Shown here one piece after another: positions 53,395 to 64,000 of a stretch of 64,000 bases of DNA. The notes under the pieces are model-generated. The model had not been told where the DNA came from and ran no database searches. It was given only the letters and a program-made list of their open reading frames with translations. Source of the stretch: Steinernema hermaphroditum (lineage: Eukaryota > Nematoda > Chromadorea > Rhabditida > Steinernematidae); contig CM059625.1 in assembly GCA_030435675.1 (NCBI GenBank), positions 14,818,001 through 14,882,000 on the forward strand, given 5' to 3'. The position numbers were made by a program, and so were the translations under genes. How positions within the stretch are numbered: the first letter of the stretch is position 1; every line of letters starts with the position of its first letter.

Positions 53395-56300
53395 TTAGCG
53401 TTTCTGCATTTCCAGCAGCTCGATCATTTTCTCGTAAATGTATTCTACGTTGCACTGAAATAGAATTAACGTCATTTCTGTGGCGCGTTGAGCACAGCGG
53501 AAACACACCTGATTTGGCCAGGCGTTGCAGCGTTGCTTCCGATATGCGACAAGAAAGTGCAGTACATCAAGGTGACGCTCTTGCTCAATTTGGCACGCAA
53601 GACTGGTAAGCGCGCTGAGAATGAGTGGCAACGAAGTGTTCTCTGGATCGACGAGCAGTAGCGAGCTATGATGGTACTGTAGGCGTTGGCCCTGGATACG
53701 CTCCAGCTCTCCCCACACGTCAACTTCGATGCTGGAAGGATCCACTCGGAGAATTCGTACGCAAAGCTAAAGATCCTCAGAGTCACAGTATATACGTTTA
53801 TGTCAGTTCACGTACCTCGTCTTCCCGATTCTGCAATATAACATGACCTTCCCTTCTTTCGAGAAACATTTCGCCAACCGGTCCATTCTCAATGGCCCAA
53901 AACTTTTGCGCCACAAAATCAGACCCGATGAGTAGAAGAGTTTGGCAGTTCTTCTCCCAGACGACCTTCCAAAGGTCAGCGGTTTCGGTTTGCCAGTTTG
54001 CGACCAGGAACTCATCGGCTCTATGATAACCGGGTAAAGTGATGTAGCCATCAGGATTCGGACATCGCGGGTTGTGTTTGCAGAGGCAGGCGTCCTGTAA
54101 TACATTCAGATGTGAGATTGTGCTCTTGAATAAGTAATGTCAGTGCGTATGGAATTAGGAATGACTTTGAAGTCAACAAAGTGATGTAGACAGGCACAAT
54201 TAGGACTTGTTTACTAGGCTACCTGATGCACGGAACAGCCTTGGTACTTTATAGCCAATAACAGTGTGTTATTTATCCAAGCATCGCGACTCCAAGCAGA
54301 TTCCAAAACTGTAAATAATGTAACATTTTTACGATCTTCTGTCGTCCCTTTTCCGATTTTTTGCCATGGCAGATACTAATCTAATTTAAAATTTCGCACA
54401 GATCGTAATAAAATTCATTAGGCGAACATGTTTACACCGCTTAAACTATAATGAAAAACAACTCCTCAAGTGCTGTCTTTAATGAAATCAAGCGACGAGT
54501 ACACGTGTTATATGCATCTGCCCTTGTTTCAGCGGAATTGCTCCCCACTACAGTACCAATGACCATTGTTTGTGTCTGCTGCTCTCAGCATCATTATCCA
54601 TAGTTTAAAGGCATCGAATAGAAACGCAACAAATAGTATATTATAGCTTTTCGGTGTAGCGATGGAATGGAGAACACACAATAAAAGGTGAAACAAGTTA
54701 TTATGACCTATGGGAACCGAATTTTTGCGACCTTTTCAACTCACTCCTACAGTAGGGAGGTACGGGTTATAAACTCAGCAATGCAAAACTTTCTATGCTT
54801 GGGCAAAACTAAGCTATTTTTGATTTACTGATTACCTCAAACTGCATCTGCATCCTTGTTTTTCCGCCCTCCAACTCGTCGCTAACGAGATATTTTACGT
54901 AACTCAGGAACGCGCCCGTCGGCACGCGCGTGATGCCGTGCCTCAAGAGGAGTCTGATCGCTTCGTGACAGAATATGTACTGATCCTGAAAAAGACTAAG
55001 GAATATAGCTGCTGCAAATTACCAAAACGCACCACTGTTTGAACGAGTTTTGCGCGTTGCTGACGTATGTGACGGAGGTGCCCATAGATGTTCAGGTGGT
55101 CGTGAGAGAGGAGGTGGCGGCGCATACTGTCAATGAGGATGAACGACCCGGAGCGTCCGACCCCAGCGCTGAAATTTGAGGCTATCAATTGTGCCCAATT
55201 AAGCCGAAAACAAGAGACCCCCAATAATATAAGATCGTTTACTTTTGTCTTAATAGTTTTGACTGATTGTCCCTTAGGTTACATCCGAGAACATCCCCTT
55301 ATCGCCTAGGCTGCAATCTGGTTCATGTGCAAATGTGAACGTTCAAAAGATCTGTTATTCGTCGAGATATTATTATCTCTCTAATCCGTTGTTTACCTCG
55401 TTCGGATAACACTTCGACGAACCCGGAATGTTTTCCCCAAACGCACCTGCAGTGAACAACAGTGGGTCCGGTTGCTTGAATCTCAGCAGTATAGTTCAAA
55501 AAGGACAGTAATGGGAATACAGTATCGGGAACGCCGTGGTCAGGCCAGGAAGTGAAGTGAAGCTGATGAACCGTTCGATCGCCCTACACTCATAACTATC
55601 TCATTATGCAGGATAGCGAATCGCCTACCGTAAGACATTTCGACGATTTCAAAGTGAAAATTCTATGAATGAAGTTCGCGTTGATATGTTCGCTGCTGAG
55701 AGTGACCGTGTAGTTCCCAAACTGCATTGAGCTTTTCGTGTTCGCCGGCCAGTACTGGTCGCATTTTCGCTGAAATCTGACTTGCCACAAGCGGTTCCCT
55801 TATAAAGCTTACTCTTCCTCTCTCGACCATGTTTGTAATGACTACGATGATGTTGCATTTCTCTTGCCATACCATGGTCCAGAAGTCGACAAATGTGTGA
55901 GGGAGCGGAGCTTGAGTGGCTATATAGGCGTTCTGCTTTTCACAACTCTAAAATCATTAAAGAAATTGTGTGAAACCATTGAGGCATCCATCATGTAGGA
56001 TCACAGACAGCAGTAGTCATGAATGGGAAATTAGGCGTCTATGGGTGTCTAATTTATGGTCACTTTATGTGTTTCGTTGATTTATCGCCATCGCAGGGAA
56101 ATCAATGCCGCTAAGGGTAAATTCCATAATCATCGCTTTTGGGAAGAGTGCTGGCAACAGCTATAGGAAGGTAAGCCTACAAGAATACGAGCTATTCCTT
56201 CGTCCTGCTCAGCTTTGTGTTTATAAAACAACAGCTTATAACTTGTCCTCGAGCTATGATAAGAATACGAAACACTCTAAAGCTGTAATACACTCTAAAT

Positions 56301-59300
56301 GCGGTACCTGAATGCCTACCTAAAAACAGATCCAACTGTAATATTTACCACCTATCTCTTTCCATTAGTCACTGTGTGCCCATGTGACTTCCTCACTGTA
56401 TTTCTCCTTCTTCCTTAACGGCCAACGACTCATTGCCTAGCTTCGTAAATGACCCCCGCAATCTCCGCGACCCCTTCCTCACATTGTTGCAGCCGACACC
56501 TTAAGCTCTGCGTTTAATTATTATTCGCTCGAGTGAGTAATTGCCACGCAATGGCGCCTGGGCCGCTTTTATGTTATAATTTGTCGCCGCTCTCATGATC
56601 CAAGTGTCTCAAGACGAAGAGCCTCTCGGCTGCTTACTCAAGAGACAGCCAATCTGTCATGCCTAAGAGCGCATGACGCGCCTAATTAAAGCTGTTGATG
56701 AAGCAGATTAATATTTCATCAATTGGACACTCTATTTCCGTTGCGCACTTGCAGTGACCTATGCGTAATATATGAGATCGGTGAACGGCTATGAAAATTC
56801 GAGTGGTCAAATCGGGCAATCAATTGTGCCTAGGGGTGGGTGGGTAAACAGAAAACGTTGCATTTGCTAAGAGGCTCTTGAAATTTTGCAGACAAATTAC
56901 GAGTTCCCTTTAAAGGGACATGATAGGAAGGTTTTTTAAAAGCCTGAACTTTAGTGGACTGGATATGTATGTCTAGTCTGATCCTTGGGGAAGGATATGG
57001 TAAATGGATATGGTCGATCGCCAAAGACCATGTTCTTAAAGTGGTTACAGATCGAGCCGAAGATGTTGCCTAAATTAATGTCCCCTACATCTGCACTCAA
57101 ATCGGACATTTCAATCGAAAAGCCAGGAAGTTACAGTTTTTTTTTGTCGTAAAACTTTAATGGATCTGTTTTATAATCCACAGGAACATTTGCTCTAAGT
57201 GGTTCCTGGTAAGACTTCCATATAGGACGAGAAAAACGGTTGAAAAAGTAGATGACGTTGCAATAAATAGTTGAATATACGAACGACAAAAATGTACAGC
57301 TTCGAGATCTTTTCAGCTCAACTAAACCAGCAGGAAAAGCTTGATTTTCCTAAGAGCTCAAAACTCAGAACATCAACGATGAAGATGACCGGAAAGGGAC
57401 GTTTTTTCAGATCCTAAAATTTAATGGATTTGGTTGCTAATCTTGGTGAGTGTCTACTTTAAGTGCCACAAAAAAAGACGTAAAAAAAGGCTTCCGAAGT
57501 GATGCGTGGATGTGCTCGGGAAAGGAAATTGCGGAAATGCGATGGAACGAAAAAATGACTGTTGCAATCAGTCGAACGGACAGGAAGGGAAATGGAGGGT
57601 GTCATGGAAGGTTAGAGGCAGGTAAATTGAGAATCTCACGAGGTCTATTATTACCGGTGGCGTTCAATTCATCGGTAATGTTATGATCGCTTCGCTCATG
57701 GTGCTTTCCTAGCTTTTTCTGTGATCATCATCTTAGATGGTTCGTCTCATTGTTTGTTCTTTATGCTTCCAGTTCCTCATTTCACTATTGTCTGTGCTTT
57801 GTCTTTCGTTCTTTATTTGCATCGTTGCCTTTGTGTTCTTGTTCTCGAAAAGCAACTTACATCGACATAATTCGCGTTGATGTAATCGGATGACCCGCTC
57901 GTCGAGTTGATGCGAATCCGCGTCGCCTCCATGGCCCCGATGTTCAAGTAGCGATTTTTCTCGCGATTCTCGTCGAGACACTCCGTTTCCACCAATTCAT
58001 CACTCGCGTCAACGGCGTTTAACTCCTAAACGAGGCGAAATGAAGAAGATGGAGGAGTGCACAACTACGATAAGTGCGCATCGGAAGTGCTCCCCTAGCT
58101 GCGTTTGTCAATCGCCGGCACTTTGCGACAGACGAAAGCGACGCTGATTGCGGCAATATGCAGATGTCGTGATTGATTGCCGTGGAAGCTTCGCGCGCGC
58201 CTCGACCCCAACGTCTTCGTCCGTCTGTCCGTAGACGTAAACGAATATTTGCATAATCAAGCGTTGTCGAGATGTGATGCATTTGATCAAATCAGGCAAT
58301 TAGGAGAACAAAGACTGTGTTTGCCGAAGATTTATGCTGGAGCTTGTGAGTACAAGTCTCCTAAGTGAATCAGCGGGATTAGAAAGTCCGAAGGAAAAGG
58401 TTGAAATATGACTTCTTAGGGTTCTTCAAAGATTATTGAAGAGCAAACAATGGTCATAATTTTTGAACACATTTCACCTATATGGTACGGTATAGAAAAG
58501 AGAGGAACCGTAGAAATGGTGTTCATTTCAATGTGCTCACATGATGCGGAAATCGCTCGATTTTTGGCCACCTTTCCACATTGTGTAATAGCTACCACAA
58601 TATTCGCTTTTTCGTGACCGTAGCCGAAATCAGATCTTTATCACTTTTTCTCAGCAGCTAGTTGCTCATCGTCGCTCAACATCAGGAAGCAAATTTCGTC
58701 GATTTGCGAGCAAATGAGTCGAAACAAGACGACGTATCGTGTGCCATATGGCCGCTCGAAACAATTAATTGTGTTTTATAGACAGTGATAGATCGAAGAT
58801 AAATTGCTCACAGAGGATACATCAAAAATCGGCGGATACATTTCCATGTTTCCGCGTACAATGCCCTTTCTATTTCGGTGCAATTACGTCAACTTCCTCC
58901 TCTAAATTACAACTTACGTACACAAGATTTTATAAGGGGTAATTGCGTTAAATGGCTGCTGAGTCTTTTCCTTACAATCACAGTTGTTGACCAAGAACAC
59001 TGAGATCATTCTCTGTCATTGCTTACTCCTTTGTTTTCCCCACCATCCACTCCCTCCCTCGCAACATCCTTCCCCCCACTTCCTCATTAGGTAAACCCCC
59101 GCAAATCGCATTACTACTCCTTGCTCTTCACTTCCTACCTCGAATTGCTGCCGATAAAGTGTATTGTCGTTCGCCTCGAGCTGCTTGCAGTAGTCGTCGA
59201 AGAGCGCTACAGCAATGGAACATCCACATTGGGGCTCTTAAAAAGACGAAACATCGGGCGCAAATGGTGATATGAAACGAACCGTAAACTAATGCCGTCG

Positions 59301-62300
59301 CCTCTTCCATTTTGAGTTCCGATTTTTTGAGATAATTTTTCACGAACGCGCATTGCCTAAAATGGAGAGCGCGGCTTAGAGACACAAACAAACAACGATA
59401 CAACGAACGAACCCTTTCAGAAAGTAAACAGACGTCAAGGACGCGACAACGAAGAGAAAAAGGCCTGAGGCGAAGAGAAGCGTGGTGAGGGTCGTGCTGG
59501 AGCTGCTGCTTCCAGCATAGGGCGAGCATCGTTCGGTGGACGAAGCACAGAGGGACGAGGTTATTTGGCATTTATCTGCAAGGCAGGTGCTTTATGATAG
59601 CAAAGCCTACACAGATGCCCCCGTTTTAGGACATCGGTTTTTTTCATTCGAAATATAGTTCGTCAAAAAACTGTGTATTTTTGGTCATGCATTCACTGTT
59701 TCCCGATCAGCCCTCTACGATCTGTCTGTCTGTTGAAAACTTGCAACTTAATGATGCCCGATATCACCTCGTAAAATCACAAAAAGTTGATTGACATGTC
59801 TATTTTTTATGTACTTTTATACTGTGATTAGAATCGGTGACTTACCAACGGGCGCAAATCGTTCGGCCTTCGAGAAATTCCCCTGGATATAGGTGATGTT
59901 ATCCAAGCTGCTCCTAACGGACGCAGCCACTTGCACTGTGTAATGGCAATTCAAGATGAGATCGTGAATTTCAATCTGAAGCAATTCTTTTAACCTTCAA
60001 TAGCTTCCAATGAAGTTCTTACTGATGTGGACGTTGTGTTTAGTGTTACACTGTTACACCCCTGCGTGTAAACCTTGTAAAGGAGTGCATGCGTCTCGGG
60101 CACTGGCTTCCAAGCAACGAAAAGCGTGTGTTTACAATCGTAGGTGATTTCGTTGATTGTGGGTGCGCGCGGTGGCGCAAAGTCGGTGGTCGCATAAAGG
60201 GCCGAACTCTTGGGACTCTCCCCCTTCGGCGTCGACGCCGAGAGTTTGAACTTGTAGCCGGTGTGTGGCGCTGCAAACGCAAACATCACATTAGTATGCA
60301 ACGCATTAAAATTCGGAATTTGCATCGTCCTCAAGACGGCACAACAGCCTCTTCCTCGTCGCTCATCACAATGCTAGAGGGCGTGCGCTTTGTTTGCATT
60401 ACCTAATCCGGTGATGTTGTAGGCGAACGAACGCGATGCGTCCGAATTGACTTTTAATCGCACCAACGAGTAGGATTTCGTCGAGCGAATCGGTTTAAAG
60501 TAGATCTGATAGGAGACTATGCGCCCGTTTGTAACAGATGGCTGATCCCAAGTGAGCATAACGGTCGTTGCGGAAAGCGGTCGACTCGTCGTCTGCTCCG
60601 GAGGTCCTTCAGGGGCTAAAGACAGAGGCAATTAAGTGGTGGCGATTAGGACGACGAGTACCAGATTGGTCGGTTCGAAAGACGAGCGATGCGCTCGGAG
60701 AGTATCCGAAGCCGTTGTCCGCTTCGATGCTCAACATGAAGTCGGCGAAGAAGGCCAGCGAGCAGAGAGAGTGCTCTGTCCCCTTCAGATACCATTCTCG
60801 CATGGCTCCCGACCCGAGGCGATGCACCATGATACGGTAGCCGACAATTTCGCCGTTGGGAATGTCCGGCTTCTTCCAGACAACATCAACGCATGCGGCG
60901 GAACCGTTTCGGATACTAGAGATGGTTGGAGGGGACGACGGAGCTTCGCCAAGAGTCCGAAAGACAACCTCAGATCCGAAGTTGCTATTTCCAGCTGCGT
61001 TTTCGCCCCTCACACTGAAGGCATATCTCGTGTACGGCTTCAAATCGGTAATGGTCGCAGTGGTGGCGTTCGTGGTAGCGCTAACAACCCGCATGTTGTC
61101 GTCGTCGACCTCGCTAAACCACTTATCATCGTCACGTGAATTCGGCCAGTTAATTAGTACCTGACCAGAATTGCATATCGCAAAATCGGTTTGTGAGCGG
61201 CGGCGGCACTTTGGCTCCAAGACAACGTGACCGACCGTTCGGTGAATCCGGATATTTGTGGCTTCGACGGAGTCGGTGGTTTCACTAAACACACGAGCTT
61301 GTTCTTTGTCACCAATTTTCTCGAACATCGCTAATTACACTGTTTTCCCACATTCTATGGCAGGTATGCGCTTCGCCATTCTGTACACAAACGTTGCAAC
61401 CTTTAATTAGCCGAGAGCGTCCGTTCTTCCAAAACCAATTATCTCATTCAATTCACCGGCTCATTAGAAGCGCCTCGCGCGCCCACCCAGACCCGTCCCC
61501 ACTGTCCCAGCGGGTGCAGAAGCAGCAGCAGAATGCCAAAATACACGTGACAGATCGCGAAGGAGCGACGGGTGGAAGATTATAATTGGAAGTCATCAAT
61601 TATTGACAAACTGAGTAATTAAAATTTATAATGTTTATCCGAGGGGGTGCCCACGTGCCCCTGCATTGTCACTTCTTGTGTGGCCCACGCGTGATTCGAG
61701 CGAGCAAAAAGTGCGCAAAAATTGGCAGCTGGACAGCGCGCGCTAATCATTCCCGACTGTGTCCACAAATGGCTATTATTGTCGAGGATAATGGATGTTT
61801 TGCGAAGCCGCAAAAACAATCGACTCCGCCAATTACTCGGGGACCCCTTTATTTATGGCCGCAACACCAAACGCCCCCGGGGCCACGGTGCCGTCACCAG
61901 CACCGGGCGCCCTCTCGAACAACTTTTTCTGCATAGAATTTGCATAAATCCTGGGCGCGGGCTCATAAAAAATAAGTGATTGATCGTCTTCAGGAAGCGG
62001 GGTGACGAAGCGGCTCCTGGCCGTTCGAGGGCGTTCGATCGGTGGCCGAGATAAGCGCTGATGGGCCTCAATGTCGCCGTTATCTCCATGTAAAATCATT
62101 TATTATGCGACGTTCCAATTGCGAAATGCGTCACATCTGGCGCGATGAGTCAGTGGTGGTGCCGCTTCGCTGGTCCCATAAAGTTGAGAAGCCGGGTGCG
62201 CCGCGCAAAAGGGCCATTGAGTGGTCACCCTCAGTGGACTAACCTTGTACGATCATTTGAATGGCGGCCGTCGAGGAGCCGGTTACGAAGAGGGGATCCG

Positions 62301-63741
62301 TCTCCACGCGGCACTTGAACTCCCCGGAATCGGCCGGAAGCACTGGTTCGACGCGCAGTGCGTAGAACGGTTTTACCAGGCGAAACCTGGGGTCGGCCAC
62401 CCACCATTGCCTCTGCTGCTCGCCGGCGACGTCCTGGAAGCAAAGAACGCAAAATTCACTTACGAGTACATAATAGTTGACGTCTAGCGATAATTGCTCT
62501 TTTGCGCTTGTCCGAACGGCCCAAGGGACACATTATTTATGTGCCAAATCAAGCCAGAACGGTGCTCATTTGTCTTCGACAGCGTCTGTTTTGATCACGT
62601 CCCAACAACAACGATTGACTTTTTGCTAATATTGTCGCCGCATACGTCAAATACGCGTGCGGAACGGAGCAATTAGGGATTATCTGAGTTAATATAATCG
62701 CTATGTCCAAACTTAAGGTCCGAACCAACGACGCATATTTCCCTAAGGACCGATAACTGCATATTAATGTCTATAACTCAACTCATCGACGTTGCCGCTC
62801 CCCAGCGGCCAACGGTTGCCAGTCGGCAAGTGGATTCAAATTTGATTTTCCACCTCAACTTGCGCCCATATGATCAACAAGGCGTGTGCAAAAGAAGCTA
62901 TGGAACCGCGGTGCCCGCGAAATACGTACGACGAACACCGGAAACATTAGAGGGCGCACACGTTGGAACGTTTCTTTTTTCGTCTCAACAGCAATTAGCC
63001 ACGACAGGCTCCGCTGACTTTTGGCACCTTTTTGTCGTCCGAAATTGTGACTATCCACCAGCCTCTACGTGCGGCGTCTCGGCGCCAACGAACGCCAGTG
63101 GTGGTGAAGTGTGGTAGAAAGTGTGAGCAGCGAGTGGATCGGAAAGGGGCCGTGCGACGGGCGAGTGACTCTAGCATAACACCTAATTTATAACTCTCGT
63201 AAATTTAATGCAATCAGTTGCGGAAAAGAGGGCAAATTTGCTTAAGCGTTGCCGCTCATTGATTTCGCAATTATATGCAGCTTAAATCGTCCCACACCCG
63301 CGCGATCAAAATGGCATTCGTCCCGAGTCAAAGAGCACCATGCGGGGGGCGACGATGCAAACGACGCCATGCGACGCTGCACTCAGTGATTGAGGTATTA
63401 ATGAGCAATAATTTCCGAAAGCGCTTACGCCCTTAGGGACGTCAACCAACCTGTTGATAGCTGGCTATAGGAGCGTTGTCTTGGAACCAGTCCAGACGGC
63501 GGATCAGCTGAGGGGACTCAAAGTCGGGAGCCATGTGGGTTCGTACCAGAAGCTCCGCCGGTTCGCAGCGGAGCTCCTGAGAGGTTCCATTGAGTACGAG
63601 GGCAGTGTAGACCCTCGAAGCGTTAGCACCTCTACTGAGGTGAAGAAAGACAAATAAAGCGATCGGAACAGCCCTTAGGTAGAGTCGAAATAGGGAAAAA
63701 TTTGCCGAAAACGGGCGACAGGCACTGGCACCGGAGGCCAT
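53395..63741 (-). CDS. Receptor protein tyrosine phosphatase, Ig + 4 FN3, two PTP domains
   Basis: ATG 63,741 is followed by a signal peptide ([17 protein letters not shown]). One Ig domain spans exons 63451-63741 and 62244-62433 (ELRC ... DSGEFKC). FN3 domains lie at about 61,280-60,940, 60,940-60,640, 60,610-60,160 and 60,160-59,850. A membrane helix ([20 protein letters not shown]) is near 59,440. D1 has [19 protein letters not shown] (57,860), [17 protein letters not shown] (55,540), and [10 protein letters not shown], split by an intron at 55,450/55,175. D2 (54,100-53,400) has [19 protein letters not shown] but no Cys-X5-Arg loop. At least 15 exons. D1 should be active; D2 is probably regulatory. 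Ig plus FN3 recalls LAR/PTP-3 or CLR-1, but one Ig and four FN3 fit neither exactly. The start of D2 was not fully resolved. Confidence 0.9.
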
Positions 63742-64000
63742 CGTCGATCATCAGCTAATCTTAGCTCATTTTTTCGCTCCCAATATGGGCCAACACAAAG
63801 CGGCTTACTTCGGAACACTATATCTAAACGTTGAAGGAGGAGATGGAGGAGAGGAGGAACACAGTGCAGAGGAGAGCCGCTGGTGGGCGTGGCTTATCCG
63901 CGCAGCATAACTAAGCCTTCCTCCCGTGAGTTTCTGCCGTCGGAGAGAGCAGCGCGCACGACAGCCGGAGGCGGCCCCTCGCCTTTGGTGTTCAAGCGAA
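63742..64000 (-). promoter_or_regulatory. Upstream region of the phosphatase gene
   Basis: It follows the ATG at 63,741 on the minus strand, so it should hold the 5' UTR and proximal promoter. A GGAGGAGATGGAGGAGAGGA purine tract lies at 63,836-63,855. No specific site is assigned. Confidence 0.4.

Noticed and set aside
59128..59571. 147-codon frame read as a separate protein
   Set aside because: Only parts are coding; three exons of the phosphatase (membrane helix, juxtamembrane, start of D1) lie here and are joined in different frames.
53395..63741. Assignment to LAR/ptp-3 or clr-1
   Set aside because: One Ig plus four FN3 domains fits neither known layout closely, so no gene symbol is given.
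1..64000. CRISPR arrays, bacterial operons or rRNA genes
   Set aside because: No spaced short repeats of that kind and no rRNA motifs are seen; the spliced genes show this is nuclear eukaryotic DNA.

Overview
The window looks like nuclear DNA of a nematode, probably a rhabditid or close relative. Introns are often very small (39-60 bp) with GT donors and TTTCAG-like acceptors. There is an F-box gene, a sorting nexin resembling C. elegans LST-4/SNX9, Tc1/mariner-type transposons with TA target duplications, and a tandem family of diverged protein kinases. No species is claimed. All gene models were spliced by eye.

Layout. (1) About 1-19.9 kb is accessory, repeat-rich DNA. It holds a ~2.2 kb direct repeat in two mosaic copies, dispersed and inverted repeats, a four-exon F-box gene (5.3-6.3 kb), a multi-exon membrane-protein gene (6.8-8.2 kb) with broken or scrambled paralogue pieces at 12.4-12.9 and 18.1-19.9 kb, a 51-residue membrane mini-gene, a large foldback element (8.9-9.4 kb), two decayed Tc1-like copies (9.9-12.3 kb) with another element nested in one, a broken single-pass receptor gene (13.9-15.2 kb), and a 1,324 bp Tc1/mariner element (18,158-19,481). 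(2) From 20.2 to 43.5 kb, six SRPK-like kinase genes lie head to tail on the minus strand. The first, fifth and sixth keep catalytic residues, the third and fourth are predicted pseudokinases, and the second is a pseudogene. (3) 45.3-53 kb carries a proline-rich protein gene (minus) head to head with the LST-4/SNX9 sorting nexin (plus). (4) 53.4-63.7 kb is one receptor protein tyrosine phosphatase on the minus strand: signal peptide, one Ig domain, four FN3 domains, a membrane helix, an intact D1 and a D2 without its catalytic loop.

The most unusual feature is the kinase array. All six members share the same two phase-0 introns around one short hinge exon, so they descend from one ancestor, yet they sample different stages of catalytic decay. 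Two transposon insertions can be dated relative to their hosts because an empty site survives in a paralogous copy inside the same window. A repeated GC-rich hairpin shows compensatory base changes between its copies.
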